Below are positions 16,050 through 24,222 of a stretch of DNA of 40,614 nt, piece by piece. Within the stretch, counting starts at the first letter, position 1; every line of letters begins with the position of its first letter. Source of the stretch: Blastococcus sp. VKM Ac-2987 (GTDB lineage Bacteria > Actinomycetota > Actinomycetes > Mycobacteriales > Geodermatophilaceae); the NCBI RefSeq assembly GCF_026967805.1, contig NZ_JAPVBG010000006.1:1-40614 (forward strand). Reading direction: 5' to 3'. The position numbers and the translations under genes were made by a program. The notes under the pieces were generated by a model. The model ran no database searches. It was not told the origin of the DNA and saw only the letters and a list, made by a program, of their open reading frames with translations.

Positions 16050-17077
16050 GTGGGCACCGGTCCGCCGCTGCCGGTCACCAGCCCGCGGCTGGCCAGCAGC
16101 CGCAGGTGCGCGTCGGTCTCGGTCACGGCGAAGATCCGCATCCGCCGCTCGTACTGCTCCCAGGGGCGCGACCAGGTCAGGTGCGCGGCCAGGTCCCAGG
16201 GCGTGGAGCCGGGGTGGGCCGCGATGGCGGCCAGCAGCTCGGCCAGGCGCGCCTCGTGGTGGGCGGTCAGCGCGTCGACGCGGTCGGCCAGCCCGCGGAA
16301 GCGCCACTCGTGCCCGGGCAGCACCTCGGTCGGCTCCAGGTCGCGCACCCCGGCGAGCGAGTCGAGGTAGTCGCGCAGCGGATCGGCCGTGCCGTGGCCG
16401 GTGCTGGAGATGTTGGGGCTGATCCGCGGCAGCACGTGGTCGCCGGAGAACAGCAGCCCGGTGCGCTCCTCGGCGAAGCACAGGTGGCCGGGGGTGTGCC
16501 CCGGCGTGTGGACGGCGCGCAGCGACCACCCGGGGAACGCGGCGTGGTCGCCGTCCTCGAGCAACCGGTCGGGCACCGCCATGCGCATGAAGCCGGAGAG
16601 GTTCTCGGCACCCCCGACGTCGGCCTCCGCGTCCGCCCGGGGGGCGCCGAGCCCGACGAGGAACTCGACCTCGGCCGCCACGGCCGCCCGCGCTTCGGTC
16701 CTGGTCAGCCGCTCGACGGCGCCGGCGTCGGCCGGGTGCATGGCGACCCAGGCGCCGCTGGCCTCCCGGACCCGCGCGGCCAGCCCGAGGTGGTCGAAGT
16801 GCAGGTGGGTCACGAGCACGCCGCGGACGTCGTCGACCGAGCCGCCGATCGAGGCCAGCCCCTCGGTGAGCGCACGCCAGCCCGCGTCGCTCTCCCACCC
16901 GGTGTCGACCAGGCCCAGCCCGCCGCCGTCGAGGGCGAAGGCGTACACGCTCACGTAGCGCAGCGGGTTGTGGGGGATCGGGACCGGGACCGACCAGAGG
17001 TCGGCACGCAGCTGCTCTACCGGGGGCAGGGTGCGGGCCTGCCAGGCCGCGTGCTGGGCGGTGCCGGTGATCTCCAC
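16028..17077 (-). CDS. MBL-fold metallo-hydrolase
   Basis: 349 residues. A metallo-beta-lactamase fold with the zinc motif T-H91-L-H93-F-D95-H96, later histidines in HTPGHTPGH (~201-209), FSGDHVLP (~225) and LPGHEW (~260). A C-terminal winged-helix-like tail (~290-345) is common in the LACTB2/hydroxyacylglutathione-hydrolase-like subgroup. Likely a thioester or nucleic acid hydrolase; the substrate is unknown. The start is GTG 17077. It is followed by the overlapping kinase and divergent from the PH-like membrane protein 44 nt away. Confidence 0.92.
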   Translation of the reverse strand: MEITGTAQHAAWQARTLPPVEQLRADLWSVPVPIPHNPLRYVSVYAFALDGGGLGLVDTGWESDAGWRALTEGLASIGGSVDDVRGVLVTHLHFDHLGLAARVREASGAWVAMHPADAGAVERLTRTEARAAVAAEVEFLVGLGAPRADAEADVGGAENLSGFMRMAVPDRLLEDGDHAAFPGWSLRAVHTPGHTPGHLCFAEERTGLLFSGDHVLPRISPNISSTGHGTADPLRDYLDSLAGVRDLEPTEVLPGHEWRFRGLADRVDALTAHHEARLAELLAAIAAHPGSTPWDLAAHLTWSRPWEQYERRMRIFAVTETDAHLRLLASRGLVTGSGGPVPTWTPRPR

Positions 17078-17121
17078 GTCGTCGCACTCTGCCAGCCGTC
17101 CGCGGCGGGGGTCCTGTCACC

Positions 17122-17622
17122 ATGGGGGGCGTGAGCGGTCCCCAGCCCGACGTGTCCACCGTCTCCGCCACGCCCCGCCGGATGCGGCTGCTCCTCTCCG
17201 TCCTGGCCGGCGTCGTCGTCGTGGTGATGGTGCTGGTCGCGCTCTCCCTGCCGTCGACGACGAACACGGTGGTCGACTACGGCCTGCTGGACCAGGCGGC
17301 GATGGTCGGCCTGGGCCTGGCCATGGCCGCCGGGCTGCTGTTCCTCGGCCGGTCCCGGCTGGACGCCGACGCCGGCGGCATCCGGGTGCTGAACCTCGTC
17401 GTCCGCCACGAGCTGCCGTGGACGGCGGTGCGCGCGGTGCGCTTCGAGCGCACGTCCGCCTGGGGGGCGCTGCTGCTGGAGAACGGCGACGAGATCTCGC
17501 TGCACGCGCTGCAGGCCGCCGACGGGGAGTCCGCCGCCCGGGCGGTCGAGGGGCTGCGCGCCCTGCACGCCGCGGCCCGGGCGGGCGACCCGGTCCGGCC
17601 GCCGCTGCTCTACGACGACTGA
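17122..17622 (+). CDS. Membrane protein with two TM helices and bacterial PH-like domain
   Basis: 166 residues. Two hydrophobic segments (~23-43 and ~58-77) are followed by a PH-like domain: LDADAGGIRVLNLVVRHELP, WTAVRAVRFE, ISLHALQAAD. This arrangement matches the small bPH-domain membrane proteins common in actinobacteria, of unknown role. ATG 17122 is used. The in-frame GTG at 17131 is a good alternative, since CACCAT at 17119-17124 could then be a -10 element placing the start on a leaderless transcript. The gene is separated from infC by a 346-nt leader. Confidence 0.85.
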   Translation: MGGVSGPQPDVSTVSATPRRMRLLLSVLAGVVVVVMVLVALSLPSTTNTVVDYGLLDQAAMVGLGLAMAAGLLFLGRSRLDADAGGIRVLNLVVRHELPWTAVRAVRFERTSAWGALLLENGDEISLHALQAADGESAARAVEGLRALHAAARAGDPVRPPLLYDD

Positions 17623-17680
17623 GGAGCGCCCGGTCCAGGGGGCGAGGGGGGTGGGAATGTCCTTCCCGGCCGGGACGCTG

Positions 17681-17968
17681 TAACGTGGGCGTGCCTCCCC
17701 CCGCTACATCGAGGCGCGCGAACCACCAGCGGCCCCGCCCCGGGCCGCTGATCCAAGAGGAGCCCGCTCCCACCTGACGCCGTCCAGGCGCCCAGGTCCC
17801 GGATCGCGAGAACCGGCCGCAGGCCGGTGATCGCGTACGCACGTACCCCTCGGGGTCCGTGCGTCACCGGCCGAGTGGGCCCCGTGAGCAGACGCTCGCG
17901 GGGCCTTCCGTGCGTCGGCGCCCGGGTGGGCCAGCGACTCCTCCCACGCAGCAGCGTAAGGAGAGGCC
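17681..17968 (+). promoter_or_regulatory. Structured infC leader with three hairpins and candidate promoter
   Basis: The 346-nt gap before infC holds a TAACGT -10-like hexamer (17681-17686) and three hairpins in tandem. Hairpin 1: CAGCGGCCC 17727-17735 with GGGCCGCTG 17742-17750. Hairpin 2: CCGGTGA 17824-17830 plus CGCACG 17838-17843 with CGTGCG 17858-17863 plus TCACCGG 17864-17870, leaving a 7-nt one-sided bulge. Hairpin 3: GGCCCCGTGAGC 17878-17889 with GCTCGCGGGGCC 17894-17905, loop AGAC, one G-U pair. Hairpin 3 is terminator-like and sits 64 nt before the start. L20 or IF3 feedback on this operon is known in other bacteria; this leader may serve similar attenuation. No leader peptide was found. 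Confidence 0.55.
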
Positions 17969-18571
17969 ATCACCGAGCCCCGCATCAACGACCGCATCCG
18001 TGTCCCCGAGGTCCGTCTCGTCGGACCCGAGGGCGAGCAGGTCGGCATCGTGTCGATCGGCGAGGCGCTGCGCCTGGCCCAGGACTCCGAGCTCGACCTG
18101 GTCGAGGTCGCTCCCATGGCCCGGCCGCCCGTCGCCAAGCTCATGGACTACGGGAAGTTCAAGTACGAGTCCGCTCAGAAGGCCCGCGAGGCCCGGCGGA
18201 ACCAGGCGCTCACCGTCATCAAGGAGATGCGGCTGCGCCTCAAGATCGACCCGCACGACTACGAGACCAAGAAGGGCCACGTCGAGCGCTTCCTCCGGGG
18301 CGGCGACAAGGTCAAGATCACCGTGATGTTCCGCGGTCGCGAGCAGTCGCGCCCGGAGATGGGCTACCGCCTGCTGCAGCGGCTGGCCGGCGACGTGTCC
18401 GAGCTGGGCGTCGTCGAGTCCAACCCGAAGCAGGACGGCCGGAACATGGTCATGGTGATCGCCCCGCACAAGAACGCCCAGGCGCTGCAGCAGCAGGCAC
18501 AGCAGGCGCAGCAGAGCAAGAGCCGATCGGCGAAGGGCGAGCAGGAAGCGGAGCAGGCGCCCAGCGCCTGA
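17969..18571 (+). CDS. infC: Translation initiation factor IF-3, ATC start
   Basis: 200 residues. The N-terminal domain ([20 protein letters not shown]...) and the C-terminal 30S-binding domain ([31 protein letters not shown]) are complete, followed by a Gln/Lys-rich tail. The start is ATC at 17969: it is preceded by AAGGAGAGG (17958-17966), gives the conserved family N-terminus, and an in-frame TAA at 17957-17959 excludes any start further upstream. Non-AUG starts on infC are the basis of IF-3 autoregulation in E. coli, because IF-3 itself rejects such codons. First gene of the infC-rpmI-rplT operon. Confidence 0.96.
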   Translation: MTEPRINDRIRVPEVRLVGPEGEQVGIVSIGEALRLAQDSELDLVEVAPMARPPVAKLMDYGKFKYESAQKAREARRNQALTVIKEMRLRLKIDPHDYETKKGHVERFLRGGDKVKITVMFRGREQSRPEMGYRLLQRLAGDVSELGVVESNPKQDGRNMVMVIAPHKNAQALQQQAQQAQQSKSRSAKGEQEAEQAPSA

Positions 18572-18612
18572 CCTCCTGCTCAGCAGCACCGCACCACCGA
18601 GACCACCGGGCG

Positions 18613-18639
18613 CGTGCGGCAGCTCCGTGCTGCCGCACG
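18613..18639 (+). promoter_or_regulatory. 11-bp perfect hairpin between infC and rpmI
   Basis: CGTGCGGCAGC (18613-18623) pairs perfectly with GCTGCCGCACG (18629-18639) around loop TCCGT. It lies in the 102-nt infC-rpmI gap, 34 nt before the rpmI ATG. With no T-tract it may be an attenuator, a processing site, or an L20-binding structure of the kind known upstream of rpmI in E. coli. Confidence 0.6.
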
Positions 18640-18673
18640 ACCCGCATGAAGACGACCAGGACAGGCGAGGGAC

Positions 18674-18868
18674 ATGCCGAAGCAGAAGACCCACAAGGGC
18701 ACCGCCAAGCGGGTGCGCGTCACGGGCACCGGGAAGCTCATGCGCGAGCAGGCGAACAACCAGCACAAGTTCGAGCACAAGTCCGGCACCCGCAAGCGGC
18801 GGCTCGACCAGGACCAGGTCGTCTCGCCGGCCGACGCCAAGAACCTCAAGAAGCTCCTGGGCATCTGA
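18674..18868 (+). CDS. rpmI: 50S ribosomal protein L35
   Basis: 64-residue basic protein with the canonical L35 N-terminus (MPKQKTHKGTAKRVRVTGTG) and C-terminal LKKLLGI. Full length. The ATG is preceded by GCGAGGGAC. Middle gene of the infC-rpmI-rplT operon. Confidence 0.98.
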   Translation: MPKQKTHKGTAKRVRVTGTGKLMREQANNQHKFEHKSGTRKRRLDQDQVVSPADAKNLKKLLGI

Positions 18869-18908
18869 GCGTCCCTCCACTGAACCTTAGGAAGACAGGA
18901 GCACTCAC

Positions 18909-19292
18909 GTGGCACGCGTGAAGCGGGCGGTCAACGCCCAGAAGAAGCGCCGGACGACCCTGGAGGCCGCAGCCGGCTACCGCGGTCAGCGGTCCCGGCT
19001 GTACCGCAAGGCCAAGGAGCAGCTGCTCCACTCGGCGACGTACTCCTACCGCGACCGCAAGGCGCGCAAGGGTGACTTCCGCAAGCTGTGGATCACCCGC
19101 ATCAACGCCGCGGCGCGCCTGAACGACATGACCTACAACCGGTTCATGCAGGGGCTCAAGCTGGCCGGCATCGAGCTGGACCGCCGCGTCCTCGCCGAGC
19201 TCGCCGTCAACGAGCCGGCCGCGTTCGCCGCCCTGGTGGAGACCGCGCGCGCCGCGGTCGCCGCCGCCCCGGCGAACGACGCCGCCGCCTGA
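18909..19292 (+). CDS. rplT: 50S ribosomal protein L20
   Basis: 127 residues. The basic N-terminal extension ([20 protein letters not shown]) and globular part ([20 protein letters not shown]) match L20 over its whole length, with an Ala-rich tail. Needed for 50S assembly and known to repress its own operon in several bacteria. Start is GTG 18909 with AGGA about 8-11 nt upstream. Followed by a strong stem-loop. Confidence 0.98.
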   Translation: MARVKRAVNAQKKRRTTLEAAAGYRGQRSRLYRKAKEQLLHSATYSYRDRKARKGDFRKLWITRINAAARLNDMTYNRFMQGLKLAGIELDRRVLAELAVNEPAAFAALVETARAAVAAAPANDAAA

Positions 19293-19313
19293 CCCAGGCG
19301 GTACCGACGTCCC

Positions 19314-19358
19314 GACGCCGTCGGTGACCGGCCCTCCCGGGCCGGCACCGGCGGCGTC
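19314..19358 (+). terminator. Long stem-loop after rplT
   Basis: The left arm 19314-19334 and right arm 19339-19358 form a ~20-bp stem with one G-U pair, one bulged A and a TCCC loop. It lies 21 nt after the rplT stop. No T-tract follows. It probably ends or trims the infC operon transcript before the methyltransferase gene. Confidence 0.7.
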
Positions 19359-19385
19359 GGCGTCTGTTCCGGAGGAGGGGAACGC

Positions 19386-20180
19386 GTGACCGAGCCGCTC
19401 ACCGAGCGCTCCGCCCGGATCGCCGCGGCGCGCAAGCTGACCCGGCGCGCCGGGCGGGACGCCGCCGGGCTGTTCCTCGCCGAGGGGCGGCAGGCCGTGG
19501 TCGAGGCGCTGGCGGATCCCGACGGCGTCCGCGAGGTCTTCGCCACCGAGGCGGCCGCGGCCGCGCACCGCGACCTGCTGGCCGGGGCGCGGGTGCCGGT
19601 GCGGGTGGTGACCGGCAGGGCCGCCGCCGGGTTGTCCGAGACCGTCACCCCCCAGGGGCTGGTCGCCGTCTGCGAGCTGCGCGACGTCCCGGCCGACTCG
19701 CTGACGACGGCGCCGCCCCGGCTCTCCGTCGCCCTCGCCGAACTCGCCGATCCGGGCAACGCCGGCACCGTGCTGCGGACGGCGGACGCCTGCGGCGCGG
19801 GGGCGGTCGTCTTCGGTGCGGGCTCGGCCGATCCCTACGGCGGCAAGGCGGTCCGCGCCAGCGCCGGCAGCATCTTCCACGTCGACGTCGTCCGCGGGGC
19901 GCCGCTGGCGACGCTGCTGCCCGCGGTGCGCGCGGCCGGGGTGACCGTGCTCGCCGCCGATGGCGGGGGAGCGGCGGAGCTGCCCGCCCTGGTCGCCGAC
20001 GGCGGGCTCGCGGGCCCGGTGCTGTGGCTGTTCGGCAACGAGGCCCGGGGCGTGCCCGCCGAGTTGGCGGCGCTCGCCGACGCGCGGGTGCGCATCCCGA
20101 TGCGCGGCCGGGCCGAGAGCCTCAACCTGGCCGCCGCCGCCGCGATCTGCCTCTACACCACCCAGCTCGCCCAGGGCTGA
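19386..20180 (+). CDS. TrmH/SpoU family RNA 2'-O-methyltransferase
   Basis: 264 residues. An N-terminal substrate-binding domain (FLAEGRQAVVEAL) is followed by the SPOUT methyltransferase domain with its three motifs: motif 1 DPGNAGTVLRTADA (~122-135), motif 2 LFGNEARGVPAEL (~217-229), motif 3 MRGRAESLNLAAAAAICLY (~239-257). Members methylate 23S rRNA (TsnR/RlmB-like) or tRNA; the target nucleotide cannot be told. The place directly after rplT and before pheST is typical of actinobacteria. GTG 19386 has GGAGGAGGGG about 5 nt upstream, a strong site. Confidence 0.93.
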   Translation: MTEPLTERSARIAAARKLTRRAGRDAAGLFLAEGRQAVVEALADPDGVREVFATEAAAAAHRDLLAGARVPVRVVTGRAAAGLSETVTPQGLVAVCELRDVPADSLTTAPPRLSVALAELADPGNAGTVLRTADACGAGAVVFGAGSADPYGGKAVRASAGSIFHVDVVRGAPLATLLPAVRAAGVTVLAADGGGAAELPALVADGGLAGPVLWLFGNEARGVPAELAALADARVRIPMRGRAESLNLAAAAAICLYTTQLAQG

Positions 20181-20331
20181 CCCCGGCCGCGGCGCACCGG
20201 TCGGATCAGCAGGTGCCCGGACCGGCTCGCGAGGCGCCGGAGCGAGCAGTATCCGGGGACGGAAGGATGGCGGTACTCGGCGGCCTCCCCCGGGACGCCG
20301 AGCGAGGTCGTGGAAGAAGGTCGCTCTGAAC

Positions 20332-20991
20332 GTGGAACACACCCAGCAGGTCGCCGATGCTCCGGCGCCGCCCGTGACGGACGGACGCCGGTCCCGGTGG
20401 ACCGAGCACCGTCGCGCCCGGCGGGAGGACCTCGTCGGCGCCGCCGTCGAGGCGGTCCGCCGGGCCGGTCCCGACTTCTCCGTCGACGACGTCGCCCGCA
20501 GCGCGGGGGTCTCCAAGACGGTGATCTACCGGTACTTCAGCGACAAGGACGAGCTGATCGACGCCGCCCTGGAGCGCATCTCCCAAGCGATCCTGCTGCC
20601 CCGCCTGCTGGGCGAGCTGACCGCCGGCCGGGGCGACGACCGGCAGCAGCTGCGGACGGTCATCGCCGCCTTCGTGGCGCTGATCGAGGACGAGCCGGCG
20701 CTCTACCGGTTCGCCTACGCCCAGGCCGGGCGCGCCGGCCGCGCCGACCTGGTGGCGGCCACCGAGCACGCCGTCGCCGGTGCCCTGGGCGGTCTGCTGG
20801 GCCGGCGGCTCACCGACGCCGGGCGCCCGGCCGAGGGGGCGATGACCTGGGCCTACGGGGTCGTCGGGATGGTCCAGCTGGCCACGCACTGGTGGTCCCG
20901 GGCGCGCACCGTCTCCGCCGCCGACCTGGTCGACCAGCTCACCGACCTGGCCGACGGCGGCCTGCGCACCCTGCTCCCGCCGCGGAGCTGA
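20332..20991 (+). CDS. TetR family transcriptional regulator
   Basis: 219 residues. After ~25 variable residues comes a TetR helix-turn-helix (DLVGAAVEAVRRAGPDFSVD, then DVARSAGVSKTVIYRYFSDK), then a helical ligand domain with YRFAYAQAGRAG. GTG 20332 was chosen for its GAAGAAGG site 11 nt upstream; no better start fits. It converges with the EAL protein gene with 24 nt between. The ligand and targets are unknown; no palindromic operator is evident in the 151-nt gap before it. Confidence 0.88.
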   Translation: MEHTQQVADAPAPPVTDGRRSRWTEHRRARREDLVGAAVEAVRRAGPDFSVDDVARSAGVSKTVIYRYFSDKDELIDAALERISQAILLPRLLGELTAGRGDDRQQLRTVIAAFVALIEDEPALYRFAYAQAGRAGRADLVAATEHAVAGALGGLLGRRLTDAGRPAEGAMTWAYGVVGMVQLATHWWSRARTVSAADLVDQLTDLADGGLRTLLPPRS

Positions 20992-21015
20992 TCGGGGCGC
21001 CGGCCGCCGCCGTGC

Positions 21016-23265
21016 TCAGCCGGCGGCGGGCAGCCGGCCGGCCGCCCGGTCGGCCGCGGCCAGCAGCCCCGCGACGTCGTCGGCGTCGGCCGGGAAGCAG
21101 CTCGCCCCGGTGCGGGCGCCGGCGGACACCGGCGCGCCGCCCACGACGACGGGGCCGCGGGCGGCGTCCTCGAGCTCGGCCCGCACCCGGTCGGCCTCCC
21201 GGGCGGCGCTGCCGGCCGCGAGACCGGGCAGCACCACGACGAACGAGTCGTGGCTCCAGCGGGCGACCAGGTCTCCGCGCCGCAGCCGGCCGCGGAGCCG
21301 CTGGGCCGTGGCGGTCACGAGCTCCTCCGCGGCGGCGCAGCCGTACCGGTCCTCCACCGCGGCGAGGTCGTCGACGGCCACCACGACCAGCGCCACGGCG
21401 TCCCCGGCGGCGCGGGCGTTCCACAGCGCCGTCTCCGCCTGCTCCTGCAGGTGCCGGCGGGTGGCCAGGCCGGTGAGCGGGTCGGTGACGGCCAGCTCCT
21501 CGATCCGCGCCAGGTAGCCGCGGGCGCGGTCCCGCTCCTGCTCCAGCGCCCGCTGCGCCGCCACCCGCTCGGTGACGTCGACCTGCACGCCGATGTACTG
21601 CACGACCGCGCCCGTGGCGTCGGTGACCGGCGCCAGGTGCAGCTCGTTGTACCAGGGGATGCGCTCGGGCCCGCGGTGGTTGAGCAGCACCTCCCGGCAC
21701 TCCCCGCCGGCGGCGACGGCGGCCCGGATGCGGGCCAGCGCGCCGGGGTCGGTGTCGGGGCCCTGGAGGAAGCGGCAGTTGCGCCCCAGCAGCTCGTCCC
21801 GGGAGAGGCCGGCCAGCCGCTCGAAGGCGGGGTTGACGTAGACCAGCGGCTGGTCGGGCAGGCGGACGTCGACCAGGCACACGCCGCTCGGCGTCGCCTC
21901 GAGGGCCCGCCGCACGAGCGCGGCGTCGCCGAGCAGCTCGGGGACCGCGACGGCCGCGGCGGTGACCTCCGGTGCGGGGGCCGCCGCGAGCACCCGCTGC
22001 TCCGGGGCGCCGGTGCGCGGCGCGACCCGGCCGAGCAGGCCGCGGGCCGCGCGCACGGCGACGTCGCGGTCGTAGGTCAGGGCGTACTCGAACTCGCGCT
22101 GCAGGTCCGGGCCGGTGGTCCCCAGGTCGCGCGCCAGCAGTGCGACGCTGAAGTGCGGGGCCAGGACGACGACGTCCCACTCGCCGCGCACCGGGTCGCT
22201 CGCGGCCAGGTCGGCGCCGCGCAGGCCGGGCAGCGGCTCGGCGGGCAGCCCCTCGCCGAGCGCGCAGACGAAGCCGGTGCGCTCGACCAGGTCGCGGTAC
22301 CGCTGGGTCGTCGAGGGCGTGAAGTGGCGGGCCTCCTGGAAGGTCGCGGTCACCACGCAGGTCTCGCCCAGCCGCAGCGCCTCGCGCTCCAGCTGCTTGC
22401 TCAGCTCGATCAGCAGCGCCTTGGGTGCCCGGCGCAGCGCCGTCCCCTCGGGCAGGCAGCCGAACGGCGAGCCCGGGTCGGCGTCGACGGCGCAGTCCGC
22501 CACGGGCGGCGGCAGCGATCCCAGCGGGCGGTCGCCGGCCGGCTCGGGCGCGGGACGGCCGAACAGCCAGCCCTGCCCCAGCGTGGCGCCGAGCGCCCGG
22601 GCCATCGCCAGGTGGGTGTCGTCCTCGATGCCCTCGGCCAGCACCGCGGCCCCGGTGGCCTGGGAGTAGGCGTTGACCGCGTTCATGATCTGCGCGATCG
22701 CCGGGCCGGGGCGCTCCTGCACCAGCCGGAGGTCGAGCTTGACCACGTCGGGGCGCAGCAGCGGCATGAAGGCCAGCGACATCGCGTCGGCGCCGACGTC
22801 GTCCAGGGCGATGCCCCAGCCCAGCTCGCGGACGCGCGCCACCGTGCGCAGCAGCTCGGCCGGCCGGGTGGCGAGCGCCCGCTCGGTGATCTCCAGGACC
22901 ACCCGCAGGCCGCCCGGCGCGGTCTCGGCGATGGCCAGCAGCTCGTCCATCGGCGCGGTGTCGAGCACCTCGGGCTCGACGTTGACGAACAGCGCCAGGG
23001 GAGCCGGCAGGCCGTGCCGCACCGCACCGCTGAACGCGGCCACGCGGCAGGCGGCGTCGAGCTCGGCGAGCAGCCCGGCCTCGCGGGCGGCGGCGAAGAG
23101 CAGGTCCGGGCGCTGCAGCGGGCCCTCGGGGCCGCGCGCGAGCGCCTCGTAGGCCACCACGGCGCCGGTGTCGAGCTCGACGATGGGCTGGAACACGCTG
23201 CGCACCCCTCCGGGGCGGAGAGCCGCGGAGAGGGCAGCGTCGGGATCGGGGAGCGCTGTGTCCAC
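21016..23265 (-). CDS. EAL-DICT-LOV-degenerate GGDEF signalling protein
   Basis: 749-residue cytoplasmic multidomain protein. EAL phosphodiesterase domain at ~20-240 keeps nearly all catalytic and metal positions: E40-A-L, N95, E125, D155-D156, K176, D178, E211, E214 and Q231. A DICT sensory domain follows (~275-415). Then a PAS domain of LOV type (~450-570), with the flavin-binding GRNCRFLQG motif (photoactive Cys C497), the flavin-contacting N529 and N540, and Q561 in YIGVQVDVT. The C-terminal GGDEF domain (~590-745) is degenerate: SHDSF at 671-675 replaces GGDEF. Likely reading: a blue-light-gated c-di-GMP hydrolase. Start is GTG 23265. Single gene, convergent with the TetR gene. Confidence 0.93.
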   Translation of the reverse strand: MDTALPDPDAALSAALRPGGVRSVFQPIVELDTGAVVAYEALARGPEGPLQRPDLLFAAAREAGLLAELDAACRVAAFSGAVRHGLPAPLALFVNVEPEVLDTAPMDELLAIAETAPGGLRVVLEITERALATRPAELLRTVARVRELGWGIALDDVGADAMSLAFMPLLRPDVVKLDLRLVQERPGPAIAQIMNAVNAYSQATGAAVLAEGIEDDTHLAMARALGATLGQGWLFGRPAPEPAGDRPLGSLPPPVADCAVDADPGSPFGCLPEGTALRRAPKALLIELSKQLEREALRLGETCVVTATFQEARHFTPSTTQRYRDLVERTGFVCALGEGLPAEPLPGLRGADLAASDPVRGEWDVVVLAPHFSVALLARDLGTTGPDLQREFEYALTYDRDVAVRAARGLLGRVAPRTGAPEQRVLAAAPAPEVTAAAVAVPELLGDAALVRRALEATPSGVCLVDVRLPDQPLVYVNPAFERLAGLSRDELLGRNCRFLQGPDTDPGALARIRAAVAAGGECREVLLNHRGPERIPWYNELHLAPVTDATGAVVQYIGVQVDVTERVAAQRALEQERDRARGYLARIEELAVTDPLTGLATRRHLQEQAETALWNARAAGDAVALVVVAVDDLAAVEDRYGCAAAEELVTATAQRLRGRLRRGDLVARWSHDSFVVVLPGLAAGSAAREADRVRAELEDAARGPVVVGGAPVSAGARTGASCFPADADDVAGLLAAADRAAGRLPAAG

Positions 23266-23334
23266 GGACCAGACATCGGCCGGAGCGGCGCCGGGCCGAA
23301 GCCGAGCCGCCCGCGCTCACCCCGGAGGGGTAGG

Positions 23335-24177
23335 TCAGCCCGGCATCGTGATGAGGACGACGGCGGCCGCGGCGGCGAGCAGGCCGGCCAGCTGGGCCGG
23401 CACCAGGCGCTCGCGCAGCAGGAGCTGGGCCAGCAGGACGGTGCTGACCGGGTACAGCGAGGCGAGGACCCCGGTGACGGCCAGCTGGCCGCCCTCCTGG
23501 GTGGCGAGCAGGAACAGGCTGTTGCCGGTCATGTCGCCGATGCCGGAGACCACCACCAGGGGCAGCGCCGTCCGCCCGGCCCGAAGCGACTGCCGGGTGC
23601 TCACCGCGACGGCGGCCACCAGCGCCACGGAGGCCAGCCGGGCGGTCACCAGCGGGGTGAGCCCGGCGTCCTGGGAGGTGCGGTCCAGGAGCACGAAGAA
23701 CAGCCCGAAGGCCGCGCCGGCGACCAGCGCCGGGAGCAGGCTCGCCGGGCGTGCGGCGCGCAGGGCGGCGAGCCCGGCCTCGGCCGACACCAGGACGACG
23801 GCGACCAGCGCGAGGACGATGCCCGCCAGCGCCCACGGGCCGACCCGCTCCCCGCCGAGCATCCCGACCAGCACCGGGACGGCGGCTGCGGTGACCGCGG
23901 TGACCGGCGCGATCACGCTCATCACCCCACCGGCGAGCGCGCGGAAGAAGACCAGCAGCCCGGCGGCGCCCGCGAGCCCCGCCGCCGCGCCCCACGCCAG
24001 GTCCGCCGACGTCGACGGCCCGCCGAGCCAGGGCAGCAGGACCAGCAGGGCGGCGAGCCCGGCCAGCTGGGACAGCGCGACGACGCCGAAGACCGACGCC
24101 CGCCGGCTGGCCAGCCCGCCGAGGAAGTCCGAGGCGCCGTAGACGACCGCCGACGCCAGCGCCAGCACGACCGCCAC
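23335..24177 (-). CDS. EamA/DMT family transporter
   Basis: 280 residues, with ten hydrophobic segments in two EamA repeats (first begins VAVVLALASAVVYGASDFLG; second begins SLLPALVAGAAFGLFFVLLD). The last helices carry ASLYPVSTVLLAQLLLRERL, a typical family segment. A metabolite or drug exporter of the inner membrane; substrate unknown. GTG 24177 is preferred because GGAGG lies 5 nt upstream; GTG 24183 is in frame two codons earlier. It is divergent from pheS; palindromes and a hairpin fill the gap. Confidence 0.88.
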   Translation of the reverse strand: MAVVLALASAVVYGASDFLGGLASRRASVFGVVALSQLAGLAALLVLLPWLGGPSTSADLAWGAAAGLAGAAGLLVFFRALAGGVMSVIAPVTAVTAAAVPVLVGMLGGERVGPWALAGIVLALVAVVLVSAEAGLAALRAARPASLLPALVAGAAFGLFFVLLDRTSQDAGLTPLVTARLASVALVAAVAVSTRQSLRAGRTALPLVVVSGIGDMTGNSLFLLATQEGGQLAVTGVLASLYPVSTVLLAQLLLRERLVPAQLAGLLAAAAAVVLITMPG

Positions 24178-24201
24178 CCGCACCTCCGGTTGCTCGCTGT
24201 T

Positions 24202-24218
24202 GATCAGGTCACCTGATC
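24202..24218. promoter_or_regulatory. Perfect 17-bp palindrome GATCAGGT-C-ACCTGATC
   Basis: Perfect 8-bp arms around a single C, 25 bp upstream of the EamA transporter start and ~140 bp upstream of pheS. It has the form of a dimeric repressor operator and is poorer in G+C than its surroundings. No adjacent regulator gene is an obvious owner. It most likely controls the transporter. Confidence 0.55.
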
Positions 24219-24222
24219 GACA

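Noticed and set aside
17821..17968. Leader peptide upstream of infC
   Set aside because: The two GTG-started frames run open into infC in wrong frames and show no regulatory codon run or good ribosome-binding site.
20181..20331. Promoter or operator in the gap before the second TetR gene
   Set aside because: No convincing palindrome or -10/-35 pair is visible.
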